Origin: Bog-756 sp963741055
GTDB lineage: Bacteria > Actinomycetota > Acidimicrobiia > Acidimicrobiales > RAAP-2
NCBI GenBank assembly: GCA_963741055.1
Contig: CAVUGU010000014.1
Location: 186,001-250,000, forward strand
Length of the DNA: 64,000 bases
Direction: 5' to 3'
The notes beneath the pieces were generated by a model, which was given only the letters and a program-made list of their open reading frames with translations, was not told the origin of the DNA and searched no databases. The first letter of the stretch is position 1. Every line of letters starts with the position of its first letter. Below are positions 26,617 to 35,883 of the stretch, piece after piece. A program made the translations under genes and the position numbers.

Positions 26617-26753
26617 CCGACGCCCCTGGTTAGTGGCACCTTTTTCTCGGTAGAGAAGCGTTTCTCCCGGGCGAGAACCACGTCTGGCCGGCAACTGCCG
26701 AGGCGGCGCGTGTTGGGAATGCGTGCCGGGGCGAGCGCAAGGCCCAGGCTGGC

Positions 26754-29700
26754 CTAGGCCACGAAGTACTTCGCCTGGGGATGATGGCAGACGATCGCGG
26801 TGGTGGTCTGCTCCGGTTCGAGCTGGAAGCCTTCGCTCACCTCCACGCCGATGCGGCCCGCCTCGAGGAGCTCGACCAGCTTGGCGTTGTCCTCGAGGTC
26901 GGGACAGGCCGGGTAGCCCCACGAGTAGCGCCCGCCGCGGTACTGCTGGCGGAAGAGCCCGGTCAGGGTCGGACCGTCCTGGTCGGCGAAGCCGAGCTCT
27001 TCGCGGATCCGGCGGTGCCAGTACTCGGCGAGGGCCTCTGCCATCTCGACCCCGAGCCCGTGGAGGAAGAGGTAGTTCCGATACTCGTCCTCGTCGTAGC
27101 GTTGGTGGGCCGCTTCGGAGATACGAGCACCCATGGTGACCACCATGAAGCTCGCCCAGTCCGGCTTTCCGGACGAGACCGGTCGGAAGAAGTCACTGAT
27201 GCAGAGCCACGGCTCGGCGCTCTGGCGCGGGAAACCGAACCGCGTCCGCTCGCTCGTTCGGCTCTCGTCGTCGAAGAGGACCAGGTCGTTCCCGTCGGCG
27301 TTCGCGGGGAAGTGACCCCAGACCACCTGCGGCACGAGGAGTTGCTCCTCCTTCGCCCGAGCCAGCTGCTCGCGGAGAAGCGCGCGCACCCGCTCCTTGA
27401 ACTCAGCGTCGTTCTCGCCGTCCTCGGGGCGGAACCCCCACTGGTTGCGGAAGAGCGCGGTCTCGTTCAGGTATTCGGCGATGTCGTCGAGAGCGATACC
27501 CCGAGCCACCCGGCTCCCGAGGAACGGCGGTTCGAACACCGGGTTGTCGGTCGTCACCTCCGGCGAGCGCTCGGGCAGTTGCTCCCCACGAGCCAGAGCC
27601 TCCTCGGCCGCCTGACGTCGGAGCTCGCTCTTGCGCGGCCCGAGGTCGCGACCGCCGAGGGTGGTCCCGAACTCCGGGTCGTCCTCGCCGCTCTTCGAGA
27701 GCTCGACCAGCCGGTCCATGGTGCGGAGCCCCTCGAACGCGTCCTTCCCGTAGAAAAGCCGGCCCTTGTAGATTTGCCGGAGGTCCCGCTCGACATAGGT
27801 GCGGGTGAGGGCCGCACCTCCGAGGATCACCGGCACGTGCGCGAGGCCGCGTCGGTTGAGCTCCTCCAAGTTGTCGCGCATGATCAGTGTCGACTTGACC
27901 AGCAGACCGCTCATACCGATCGCGTCCGCCTCGGCGTCCTCGAGCGCGGAGATCATCTCGGTGATCCCGACCTTGATCCCGAGATTCTTCACCGTGTAGC
28001 CGTTGTTGGTCAGGATGATGTCGACCAGGTTCTTCCCGATGTCGTGCACGTCGCCCTTCACGGTGGCGAGCACGATGACCCCCTTGCCGCCCTGATCATC
28101 CTTCTCCATGAAGGGCTCGAGGTGCGAGACGGCATGCTTCATGGTCTCGGCGGAGCCGAGCACGAACGGAAGCTGCATCTCGCCCGAGGCGAACAGGTCG
28201 CCGACCGTCTTCATGCCCGACAGCAGCACGTCGTTGATGATGGCGAGCGGCGCCATGCCGCCGGTCATCGCTTCGTCGAGGTCCTCGTCGAGCCCGTTGC
28301 GGTCCCCGTCGACGATCCGGTGCTCGAGACGCTGCTCGACCGGCCACCCCGACCGGTCCTCGGCGGCCACCGCAGAGGAGCTGGACACCCCCTCGTAGAG
28401 GGCGAGGAGCTCGGTCAGCGGGTCGTAGCCGTCGCGGCGACGGTCGTAGACGAGGTCGAGACAGACTTCGCGGGTCCGATCGTCGATCTTCGAGAGGGGG
28501 AGGATCTTCGACGCGTGGACGATCGCCGCGTCGAGCCCGGCTTCGACGCATTCGTGGAGGAAGACCGAGTTGAGCACCTGGCGCGCTGCGGGATTGAGAC
28601 CGAAGGAGACGTTGGAGAGCCCGAGGACGGTGTGCACGCCCGGGAGCTCCGCCTTGATCCGGCGGATGCCCTCGATGGTCTCGATGCCGTCGCGCCGGCT
28701 CTCCTCCATCCCGGTCGAGAGCGGAAGCGCCAGAGGATCGAAGAGCAGGTCGCTCGGGCGAAGTCCGTAGCGCTCGACCGCGATGTCGTGGATCGCCTTG
28801 GCAGCACGGACCTTCCACTCCGCGGTGCGGGCCTGTCCCTCGGTGTCGATGCAGGTGCACACGACGGCCGCGCCGAACTCCTTGGCCAGTGAGAGGAAGG
28901 AGTCGAGACGGGTGCCTTCATCGTCGCCTTCTTCGAGATTGACCGAGTTGATGACCGCCCGTCCACCGATCCAGGAGAGGGCGGTCTCGACCACGGGTGC
29001 CTCGGTCGAGTCGACGACCAGTGGGGCGGTCGACTGGGTCGCGAAGCGCGACGCGACCTCCTCCATGTCCGCCACGCCGTCGGCGCCGGTGTAGTCGACG
29101 CAGACGTCGATCAGATGCGACCCTTCCTTGACCTGCTCGCGAGCCATCGCGACGCAGGTGTCCCAGTCACCCGAGAGCATCGCCTCGCGGAACTTCTTCG
29201 ATCCGTTCGCATTGGTCCGCTCGCCGATGACCAGGAACGAGGTGTCCTGGTGGAAGGGGACCTGGGTGTAGATCGAGGCCGCGCCGAGCTCCGGTTCGGG
29301 ATCGCGGGTCGCGGGGGTGAGGTCGGCACACGCCTCGACCACCGCGGCGAGGTGGGCCGGGGTCGTCCCGCAACAGCCGCCGATGACCGACACCCCGAGC
29401 TCGGTGACGAATTGGCGGTGGAAGTCGGCGAGCTGATCGGGGCTCAAGTCGTAGTGCATCTTGCCGTCGACGACCGAGGGGAGGCCGGCGTTCGGAAGAC
29501 ACGACACCGGCAGCAGTGCGTGGCCGGTCAGGTGTCGCAGGGGCTCGAACATCTCGGCCGGACCGGTCGCGCAGTTGAGTCCGATCACGTCGACGTCCAT
29601 CGCCTCGAGCGCGCAGAGGGCCGCACCGATCTCCGTCCCCGGGAGCATCGTCCCGGTCAGCTCGATGGTCACCTGTGCCTGCAGGGGAACCTGTCGCCCC

Positions 29701-30260
29701 ACCGACTTCATCGCCCGGCGAGCGGCGTTGATCGCAGCCTTCGCCTGGAGCAGGTCGAAGACGGTCTCGACCAGGATGAGATCGACTCCGCCCTCGAGGA
29801 GCGCCGCAATCTGCTCCTCGTAGGCGTCGCGCAGGTCCGCGTAGCGGATCTGACCGAGGGTCGGGAACTTGGTGCCCGGACCGACGCTGCCGGCCACCCA
29901 GCGTGGACGCTCCGGAGTAGCGAAGTCGGCGACCGCAGCACGTGCCAGCCGGGCGGCGGCGAGATTGAGCTCACGGACCCGGTGGGCCTGGCCGTACTCG
30001 GCGAGCACCGGGGCGAAGGCGCCGAAGGTGTCGGTCTCGACGACGTCGCAACCCACCTCGAGGAACGACCGGTGGACCCCCTCGACCACGTCGGGCCGAG
30101 TGACGACGAGGAGCTCGTTGCACCCTTCGAGCTCGGCGCCGCCGAAGTCGTCGGGACCGAGATTGGCCAGCTGCAAGTTGGTCCCCATGGCGCCGTCGAA
30201 GATCACGACGCGCTGGGCCGACGCCTCTCGGTAGCTCGGGCTCTCTCGATCGGGTGCCAT
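26754..30260 (-). CDS. metH: Cobalamin-dependent methionine synthase
   Basis: A 1,168-residue MetH, intact and near the usual length. Order: homocysteine domain with zinc cysteines (IGLNCATGPAEMF, IGGCCGTTPAHL), pterin-binding domain (FLVIGERTNANGSKKFREAM, DVCVDYTG), helical cap and B12 domain (TVKGDVHDIGKNLVDIILTN, whose His is the cobalt ligand; later AIGMSGLLVKSTLIMRDNL), then the reactivation domain (RYSWGYPACPDLEDNAKLVE). It transfers methyl from methyltetrahydrofolate to homocysteine. No B12 riboswitch is apparent in the 115-base spacer. It diverges from pduO. Confidence 0.96.
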   Translation of the reverse strand: MAPDRESPSYREASAQRVVIFDGAMGTNLQLANLGPDDFGGAELEGCNELLVVTRPDVVEGVHRSFLEVGCDVVETDTFGAFAPVLAEYGQAHRVRELNLAAARLARAAVADFATPERPRWVAGSVGPGTKFPTLGQIRYADLRDAYEEQIAALLEGGVDLILVETVFDLLQAKAAINAARRAMKSVGRQVPLQAQVTIELTGTMLPGTEIGAALCALEAMDVDVIGLNCATGPAEMFEPLRHLTGHALLPVSCLPNAGLPSVVDGKMHYDLSPDQLADFHRQFVTELGVSVIGGCCGTTPAHLAAVVEACADLTPATRDPEPELGAASIYTQVPFHQDTSFLVIGERTNANGSKKFREAMLSGDWDTCVAMAREQVKEGSHLIDVCVDYTGADGVADMEEVASRFATQSTAPLVVDSTEAPVVETALSWIGGRAVINSVNLEEGDDEGTRLDSFLSLAKEFGAAVVCTCIDTEGQARTAEWKVRAAKAIHDIAVERYGLRPSDLLFDPLALPLSTGMEESRRDGIETIEGIRRIKAELPGVHTVLGLSNVSFGLNPAARQVLNSVFLHECVEAGLDAAIVHASKILPLSKIDDRTREVCLDLVYDRRRDGYDPLTELLALYEGVSSSSAVAAEDRSGWPVEQRLEHRIVDGDRNGLDEDLDEAMTGGMAPLAIINDVLLSGMKTVGDLFASGEMQLPFVLGSAETMKHAVSHLEPFMEKDDQGGKGVIVLATVKGDVHDIGKNLVDIILTNNGYTVKNLGIKVGITEMISALEDAEADAIGMSGLLVKSTLIMRDNLEELNRRGLAHVPVILGGAALTRTYVERDLRQIYKGRLFYGKDAFEGLRTMDRLVELSKSGEDDPEFGTTLGGRDLGPRKSELRRQAAEEALARGEQLPERSPEVTTDNPVFEPPFLGSRVARGIALDDIAEYLNETALFRNQWGFRPEDGENDAEFKERVRALLREQLARAKEEQLLVPQVVWGHFPANADGNDLVLFDDESRTSERTRFGFPRQSAEPWLCISDFFRPVSSGKPDWASFMVVTMGARISEAAHQRYDEDEYRNYLFLHGLGVEMAEALAEYWHRRIREELGFADQDGPTLTGLFRQQYRGGRYSWGYPACPDLEDNAKLVELLEAGRIGVEVSEGFQLEPEQTTTAIVCHHPQAKYFVA

Positions 30261-30269
30261 GGACGATCA

Positions 30270-30275
30270 AGGGTA
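30270..30275 (-). promoter_or_regulatory. Leaderless-type -10 box for metH
   Basis: TACCCT on the minus strand ends nine bases before the metH ATG at 30260. Confidence 0.5.
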
Positions 30276-30327
30276 TCGGGGACGGCGAGGGGCCTGGGCA
30301 CCGCAGGAGCCGACGGGGTCCGTCGTT

Positions 30328-30333
30328 TAGCAT
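30328..30333 (+). promoter_or_regulatory. -10 box upstream of pduO
   Basis: TAGCAT lies 42 bases before the pduO GTG but only seven bases before another GTG (30341) that opens a 13-codon frame. Confidence 0.4.
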
Positions 30334-30340
30334 CGCTGTG

Positions 30341-30382
30341 GTGACGAGGAGAGCGATCGGGAGCGTGGCGGCGCCGTGCTGA
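30341..30382 (+). other. Possible leaderless upstream mini-ORF overlapping pduO
   Basis: GTG 30341 opens MTRRAIGSVAAPC and ends at TGA 30380-30382, seven bases inside pduO in a different frame. Its position relative to TAGCAT matches the leaderless genes of the window. If translated, it could couple or tune pduO translation. No other support. Confidence 0.25.
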
Positions 30383-31032
30383 AGATCTACACGAAGACCG
30401 GCGACGACGGCACGACCGGCCTCCTCTTCGGCGGCCGGGTTCGGAAGGACTCGGCGATCATGCAGATCAACGGCGCCGTCGACGAGACTCAGGCGGCGAT
30501 GGGACTTGCCCGCGCGGAGGCTGCCGCGGGCTCCGAGCTCGACGAGTTGCTCACCTCGCTCGAGCGCGACCTCTACGTCCTGATGTCGGAGGTGGCGACC
30601 GACCCTGGCAACCGGCGCAAGCTCGTCGCCGGCAAGACGCTCGTCACCGAGGAGATGGTCCGTTCGCTCGAGGTGCAGATCGACCGGCTGATCGGTGAGG
30701 TGGAGATGCCCACCGAGTTCGTCGTGCCCGGGGCCAACCGTGCCTCGGCCGCGCTCGATCTCGCCCGCACCGTGGCACGAAGGGCCGAACGCCTGGTCGT
30801 CTCGTCTCCCGTCGAAGGTTCGTTCGTGGGTCAGTACCTCAATCGGTTGTCCGATCTCCTCTGGGCGCTCGCCCGGAGCTGCGAAGGCTCCGAACACCTG
30901 CTCGCCCGCGGCGCGCCGCGACGCTCGCGCTCCTCGGCCGAGCGAGCAGCCGAGTCCGAAGACGGCACCTCCGAAGACGGCACCTCTGCAGACGACGGCA
31001 CCTCCGAAGACGACGGCTCGGGTCTCGCGTGA
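30376..31032 (+). CDS. pduO: Cob(I)alamin adenosyltransferase, PduO type
   Basis: A 218-residue ATP:corrinoid adenosyltransferase making adenosylcobalamin. Conserved N-terminus KIYTKTGDDGTTGLLFGGRV (ATP site), then NGAVDETQAAMGLARA, FVVPGANRASAALDLARTVA (the Arg cluster for ATP and inter-subunit salt bridge) and LNRLSDLLWALAR. The last 40 residues are an acidic low-complexity tail made by tandem repeats (SEDGTSEDGTSADDGTS) and are not part of the enzyme fold. It may supply coenzyme to the mutase at 42,833. The stop overlaps the pepA start (GTGA). Confidence 0.92.
   Translation: MLKIYTKTGDDGTTGLLFGGRVRKDSAIMQINGAVDETQAAMGLARAEAAAGSELDELLTSLERDLYVLMSEVATDPGNRRKLVAGKTLVTEEMVRSLEVQIDRLIGEVEMPTEFVVPGANRASAALDLARTVARRAERLVVSSPVEGSFVGQYLNRLSDLLWALARSCEGSEHLLARGAPRRSRSSAERAAESEDGTSEDGTSADDGTSEDDGSGLA
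30955..31020. repeat. Four 15/18-bp tandem repeats encoding the PduO acidic tail
   Basis: Units at 30955-30969, 30970-30984, 30985-31002 and 31003-31020, based on TCCGAAGACGGCACC, all multiples of three bases, so the frame is kept. Confidence 0.85.
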
Positions 31033-32583
31033 GGCTCTCCGGTTTCGCCGGGCAGATCGTGCCCGATCAGATCACCGCAGTCGGCATCCCGGTCTACTCG
31101 GACGAGGAGGGCCCGCAGTACGCGGTTCCGATCGACGAGCTGAGAGGGGAGCTTCCCGGCCTTCCCGGCTCGTTGGACCCCGAGTGGTCCGCGCGCCGGG
31201 GTTTCAAGGGAGCGCTCGGCGAGACCCTGGTGGCGAGCAACGGCGGGACCGACGTGGTGCTGGTCGGCATCGGGGACCGCGGCCGGTTCGCCGGCGACCC
31301 CGGCGCGGAGTCGCTGCGTCGCGCGCAGCGCCGCCTTCCTCCGGGCGGCCGGCCGAGGAGGGACCGGCTTGTTCCTCCTTCCGAGGGTGGAGGGGCTGCC
31401 GCTCGAGGCGTCGGCCGAGGCGGCGGCCCTCGGCGCCACGCTCGCCGCCTATCGCTACGAGCGGTTCCGCTCCGAGGCCGGTCCGGCACGGCTCGACGAG
31501 TTGACGATCGGCACCGGCCGGCCAGAGGACCAGGCCGCGGTCGAAGAGGGCGTTGCTCGGGGCGCGCGCATCGGCGAGTCGGTCGCGCTCGCCCGCGACT
31601 TGATCAACGAACCGGCGAGCTCGCTGACTCCGGCGCGGTTCGCCGACCTCGCGGCGGCTCGCTTCGACGGTGTCGACACGGTGTCGGTCGAGATTTGGGA
31701 CGAGCGCCGGATCGGAGAGGAGCACCTCGGCGGGCTGCTCGGTGTGGCCCGAGGCTCGAACGCGGCGCCGCGCCTCCTCCGCGTCGAGTACCGGCCGGCC
31801 GATCCCATGGTCATCGACGGACGGACTCCTCGTCTGGCCCTCGTCGGCAAGGGCATCACCTTCGATTCCGGCGGGCTCTCCTTGAAGACCGCGACCGGCA
31901 TGGAGACCATGAAGACCGACATGAGCGGTGCCGCGGCCGTGATCGCTGCGGTCGATGCCGCCGCCGCGCTCGGTGCGCGTATCGCGATCACCGCGATCGC
32001 TCCGCTGACCGAGAACATGCCCGGGGGCTCGGCGACCAAGCCGGGGGACGTGCTGACCGCCCGCAACGGCAAGACCATCGAAGTGCTGAACACCGACGCC
32101 GAGGGCCGGCTGGTGCTCGCCGACGCCCTCTCTCTCGCCGCAGAGACGGAGCCGGACGCCATCGTCGACCTGGCCACGCTGACCGGCGCAGCCGTTGTCG
32201 CACTCGGCAAGGACGTCGCAGGGCTCCTCGGCAACGACCAGGTCCTCATCGAAGACGTTCGCGCGGCCGGCGCTCGATCCGGCGAGTCGCTCTGGCAGCT
32301 GCCGATGCCCGACGACTACCGCGCCCACATCGATTCCGAGGTGGCCGACATGAAGAACGTGGGCCGCCCGGGACAAGCAGGCACGATCGCGGCCGCGATG
32401 TTGCTGCGCGAATTCGTCGCCGACGTCCCGTGGGCCCATCTCGACATCGCGGGAACCGCGCGCTCCGAGGACGTCCGCTACTACCTGACCAAAGGCGGAA
32501 CCGGGTTCGGGGTCCGCACGCTGGTCGCGCTGGCGACCTCCGAGGACTTCGCACGCGCCCTCTCCGAGCTCGGCCGCGGGTGA
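31029..32583 (+). CDS. pepA: Leucyl aminopeptidase, M17 family (frameshifted)
   Basis: About 518 residues. The N-domain (GQIVPDQITAVGIPVYSDEE, GGTDVVLVGIGDRGRFAGD) is in the frame of GTG 31029. Near 31,319-31,332 the frame changes; the next frame reads AAFLRAAGRGGTGLFLLPRV and continues through the catalytic domain: LALVGKGITFDSGGLSLKTA (Lys and Asp ligands), MKTDMSGAAAVIAA, and the M17 signature VLNTDAEGRLVLADALSLAA. M17 enzymes are zinc or manganese aminopeptidases, usually hexameric. The start overlaps the pduO stop by four bases. The single indel is probably an error. Confidence 0.9.
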
Positions 32584-32633
32584 GCGGCGCACCGGCCGCG
32601 GCGCGGTCTCGGACGCTCGAGCGATCGGCGCGG

Positions 32634-32639
32634 TAGCGT
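32634..32639 (+). promoter_or_regulatory. Leaderless-type -10 box for gpsA
   Basis: TAGCGT ends six bases before the GTG start of gpsA at 32646. Confidence 0.5.
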
Positions 32640-32645
32640 GCCGGC

Positions 32646-33635
32646 GTGAGGATCACGGTGCTCGGGGCCGGGTCCTGGGGGACCACGGTGGCGTCGCTGG
32701 TCGCTCGACGCCACGAGACGATCCTCTGGGCGCGCGACGCTGAGGTCGCGAAGACGATCGCCACCGAACACGTCAACCCTCTCTACCTTCCCGGCTTCAC
32801 CCTCACGCCGAAGCTTGCGGCAACATCGGACATCGAGGAGGCGACGTGCGGTGCCGACCTGTTGGTCGTGGGTGTTCCGTCGTCGGGCTTCCGGCGGGCG
32901 CTGGTCGATGCCGCCCCGTACATGCGGCCCTGGATCCCGGTGGTCAGCCTCGCCAAGGGCCTCGAGAGCGGCTCGATGTTGCGGATGACCGAGGTGATCA
33001 AGGAGGTGGCGCCCGGCCATCCCGTCGCCGCGCTGACCGGTCCGAACCTCGCCCACGAGATCATGGCCGGAAAGGCTGCGGCGTCGGTGATCGCCACCGA
33101 GGACCTCGAGGTCGCTCGCGCCATCCAGAAGGTGTTCACCCGCGGCGTCTTCCGCGTCTATCTCAACGACGACGTCGTCGGGTGCGAGATGGGCGGGGCG
33201 CTGAAGAACGTCATCGCGATCGCGGCGGGCATCGGCGAGGGTCTCGGCGTCGGTGACAACACCCGCGCAGGAGTCATGTCGCGAGGTCTCGCCGAGCTCA
33301 CCCGGCTCGGGGTGGCCATGGGTGCGAGGGCGACCACCTTCGCGGGGCTCGCCGGGATGGGCGACCTGATCGCGACCTGCATGAGCCACTACAGCCGCAA
33401 CCGCGCGGTCGGCGAGCAGCTCGGCAAGGGCCGCCGATTGGAGGACGTCCTCGCCGAGATGCACATGGTCGCCGAGGGCGTCCGCACCGCGAGCGTCGCG
33501 TTGGAGCTCGCGCGGCGCCACGAGCTCGATCTCCCGATCTGCACGGTGATCGATCGAGTCATCGCAGGAGAGATCGAACCGAAGGACGCATACTGGGGTC
33601 TGACGCCGGCCGGCCACGAGGCGGAGCCGGGCTGA
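32646..33635 (+). CDS. gpsA: Glycerol-3-phosphate dehydrogenase [NAD(P)+]
   Basis: A 329-residue GpsA reducing dihydroxyacetone phosphate to sn-glycerol 3-phosphate for phospholipid synthesis. Nucleotide site ITVLGAGSWGTTVASLVARR, then ADLLVVGVPSSGFRRAL, VSLAKGLESGS, AALTGPNLAHEIMAGKAAAS, the catalytic Lys in CEMGGALKNVIAIAAGIGEG, and TTFAGLAGMGDLIATCMSHY-SRNR near the substrate site. Leaderless GTG start. The last 77 bases overlap the end of the convergent unknown gene. No indels. Confidence 0.95.
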   Translation: MRITVLGAGSWGTTVASLVARRHETILWARDAEVAKTIATEHVNPLYLPGFTLTPKLAATSDIEEATCGADLLVVGVPSSGFRRALVDAAPYMRPWIPVVSLAKGLESGSMLRMTEVIKEVAPGHPVAALTGPNLAHEIMAGKAAASVIATEDLEVARAIQKVFTRGVFRVYLNDDVVGCEMGGALKNVIAIAAGIGEGLGVGDNTRAGVMSRGLAELTRLGVAMGARATTFAGLAGMGDLIATCMSHYSRNRAVGEQLGKGRRLEDVLAEMHMVAEGVRTASVALELARRHELDLPICTVIDRVIAGEIEPKDAYWGLTPAGHEAEPG

Positions 33636-34239
33636 CCGCCGCTGCGGCCTGGTAGGCCACCGCGGGGTGGAAGTGCCAGGCACCGAGTTGGGCCTCGATC
33701 TCCGCGCGGTCCCGGCCTGCGGAGGCCAGATCGGCCGCCAGGCGGTGCGCACGACGCCGGGTCTGTTCGATCTCGGGAAGTCGTTGCTCGATCTGCCAGC
33801 GCCGATGGCTCTGCTGGAGTGCCTCGGGCAGACGGCTCAGGTGGCGGAGGGGGAGCGGCGGGACGTGGATCCGCACCGCGAGGGCGTCTGGCCCGTGAGG
33901 GCGTGCGAGCTCGAAGGTGCAGAGGCGACGGAGTGCGCGTCGGAACGGCGAGTTCCGTCCGAGGCGTTCCCCGAGCCCGAGCGCCCGCGCCGTCTCGGAG
34001 AGGTCGAGGTCGAATCCGTCTGCGTGCACTTCGAGCCCGTAGGAGAGTCGCCTCAAGAGCCACGTCGTCGACGGACCGATGACCCCGAGCCAGTAGAGCT
34101 CGACGTAGCGCGAGCACGGGTGGACTCCGTGAGGATCGGCGACCGGATCGAGCCAGCGGACCACTCGGAGTGCGGGGCGCTCCGGAGGGTTGGCATCCGG
34201 CTCGACGACGGCCAGGGACGAGACGGTGCTCGACGACAT
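33559..34239 (-). CDS. Conserved-looking protein of unknown function
   Basis: A 226-residue protein with no family I can name. ATG 34239 follows GGAGG at good spacing (GGAGGACCACCATG). Residues 25-110 look like a folded domain (LRVVRWLDPVADPHGVHPCS, RYVELYWLGVIGPSTTWLLR, LDLSETARALGLGERLG), suggestive of a small winged-helix or regulatory domain. A charged helix follows (WQIEQRLPEIEQTRRRAHRL), then a proline/arginine tail overlapping gpsA. It diverges from the NADH dehydrogenase gene by 204 bases, so it might regulate it; that is only a guess. Confidence 0.7.
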   Translation of the reverse strand: MSSSTVSSLAVVEPDANPPERPALRVVRWLDPVADPHGVHPCSRYVELYWLGVIGPSTTWLLRRLSYGLEVHADGFDLDLSETARALGLGERLGRNSPFRRALRRLCTFELARPHGPDALAVRIHVPPLPLRHLSRLPEALQQSHRRWQIEQRLPEIEQTRRRAHRLAADLASAGRDRAEIEAQLGAWHFHPAVAYQAAAAVSPAPPRGRPASDPSMRPSVRSLLR

Positions 34240-34387
34240 GGTGGTCCTCCGTGTGCTCGACGGTTGTCGCGGGAGGGAGCGATCCGCTCGCGAGCCGCAC
34301 CTCCCGGACGCATCGTCGAAGTCGGGGGTTGCCCGGTACCTGGCGCCGACCTTGCCGGTTCCCTGTTCGACCGGCCACACCACTCAA

Positions 34388-34393
34388 TAGGAT
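34388..34393 (+). promoter_or_regulatory. -10 box for the NADH dehydrogenase gene
   Basis: TAGGAT lies 50 bases before ATG 34444; GGAGG at 34434-34438 is the ribosome site. The rest of the 204-base divergent spacer shows nothing else clear. Confidence 0.45.
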
Positions 34394-34443
34394 CTCCCCT
34401 AGCCGGATCGATGCAGGTCGGCAATCGGCGATCGGAGGTCACC

Positions 34444-35853
34444 ATGGCGGCATCCCGTCCGGCCCGACACCGGGTGGTGATCGTGGGGGGTGGCTTCGGC
34501 GGGCTGCCTGCGATCCGTCTGCTCGCGCGCACCCGAGCCGAGGTGACGCTGCTCGACCGCCGCAACCACCATCTCTTCCAACCGCTCCTCTACCAGGTGG
34601 CAACCGGCATCCTCTCGCCCGGTCAGATCGCACCCGTCTTCCGTCACCTGTTCCGCAAGCACCAAAACGTGCGGACGGAGCTCGTCGAGGTCACCGGCTT
34701 CGATCTCGACGAGCGGATCGTGCACACCAAGAGCATCCCGGGTCTCGAGGTCGACTTCCCCTACGACAGCCTGATCGTCGCTGCGGGCGCCGGCCAGTCC
34801 TACTTCGGACACGACGAATTCGCGTTGATCGCACCGGGGATGAAGACGATCGACGACGCGTTCGAGCTGCGCCGGCGCATCTACGGCGCCTTCGAGGTGG
34901 CCGAGACCGCCACGACCGACGAGGCCCGGCGGTACCTCACGACCGTCGTGGTGGTGGGTGCCGGACCGACCGGGGTCGAGCTCGCCGGCCAGGTCCGCGA
35001 GCTCGCCGTGCGCAGCCTTCGCAACGAGTTCCGCTCGATCGACCCCTCGCACGTCCGCGTGGTGCTGGCGGACGGAGGAAAGGAGCCTCTCGCCAACTTC
35101 GGCGACCACCTCGCCGACCGCGCTGCTTCCACTCTCACCAAGATGGGCGTGGAGCTCCGGATGGGCGCCCGGGTCACCGACATCGACGCGTTCGGTGCGA
35201 CCCTGTCGGGTCCGGACGGGGACGAACGGATCACCGCGGCGACCGTCATCTGGGCGGCCGGCGTACAGGCTTCACCACTCGCCGAAGCCCTCGGGAAGGC
35301 GACCGGAGCCGACGTCGACCGCCAGGGTCGGGTGGCGGTCCAACCCGATCTCACGCTGCCCGATCACCCGGAGGTGTTCGTGGTCGGTGACATGGCCTCC
35401 CTCGACAACCTGCCAGGGGTGTGCGAGGTCGCGATGCAAGGAGGGCTGCACGCGGCCAACACGATTCGCCGCCGAATGAAGGGTGAGGATCGGTCGGTCC
35501 CCTTCAAGTACCGCGACCTCGGTAGTGCCGCCACCATCGGTCGTTTCAAGGCGGTGGTGAGTGTCCAGGGGTTGCATCTGAGCGGGTTCCCGGGCTGGGT
35601 GGTCTGGCTCTTCGTCCACATCGGCTTCCTCAACGGCTACGGCAACCGGGTCGCCGCCCTCTGGCGATGGGGGAAGGCCATGGTCGGGCGCGCACGACCC
35701 GAACGGGTCTTCAGCGTCGGCCACACCGGTGGCGACCTGAGCTTGCCGCCGGACGTCAAGGAGCTGGTCATGCCGAGCCCCTTCCCGGTGATGCGCGACG
35801 AGGTCCGGGACAGTCCGCAAGCCCGGGCGCTCTTCGGCGGCGGCTCGAGCTAG
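34444..35853 (+). CDS. ndh: NADH dehydrogenase type II (NAD(P)/FAD-dependent oxidoreductase)
   Basis: A 469-residue flavoprotein. FAD site RVVIVGGGFGGLPAIRLLAR, then the NDH-2 signature NHHLFQPLLYQVATGILSPG, second nucleotide site TTVVVVGAGPTGVELAGQVR, ATVIWAAGVQASPLAEALG, and VFVVGDMASLDNLPGVCEVA. The C-terminal amphipathic/hydrophobic stretch FPGWVVWLFVHIGFLNGYGN fits peripheral membrane attachment. It passes electrons from NADH to quinone without pumping protons. With cydAB nearby (37,844-40,335) it could form a short, non-pumping respiratory chain. Confidence 0.9.
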   Translation: MAASRPARHRVVIVGGGFGGLPAIRLLARTRAEVTLLDRRNHHLFQPLLYQVATGILSPGQIAPVFRHLFRKHQNVRTELVEVTGFDLDERIVHTKSIPGLEVDFPYDSLIVAAGAGQSYFGHDEFALIAPGMKTIDDAFELRRRIYGAFEVAETATTDEARRYLTTVVVVGAGPTGVELAGQVRELAVRSLRNEFRSIDPSHVRVVLADGGKEPLANFGDHLADRAASTLTKMGVELRMGARVTDIDAFGATLSGPDGDERITAATVIWAAGVQASPLAEALGKATGADVDRQGRVAVQPDLTLPDHPEVFVVGDMASLDNLPGVCEVAMQGGLHAANTIRRRMKGEDRSVPFKYRDLGSAATIGRFKAVVSVQGLHLSGFPGWVVWLFVHIGFLNGYGNRVAALWRWGKAMVGRARPERVFSVGHTGGDLSLPPDVKELVMPSPFPVMRDEVRDSPQARALFGGGSS

Positions 35854-35879
35854 TCCGCGCCTCGAGCTGGTCCGCGGCC
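35845..35879. repeat. 17/18-bp direct repeat across the ndh stop codon
   Basis: TCGAGCTAGTCCGCGCC (35845-35861) and TCGAGCTGGTCCGCGGCC (35862-35879) are adjacent; the first holds the ndh stop TAG. Confidence 0.75.
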
Positions 35880-35883
35880 CGGG

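Noticed and set aside
26603..26753. tRNA or small RNA in the 151-base spacer after metH
   Set aside because: It contains repeated TTTCTC/GAGAA segments that could pair weakly, but no cloverleaf, no T tract and no conserved tRNA loop bases.
30261..30375. Cobalamin riboswitch between metH and pduO
   Set aside because: Only 115 bases are shared by two divergent promoters, which is too short for the element, and no B12-box-like sequence was seen.
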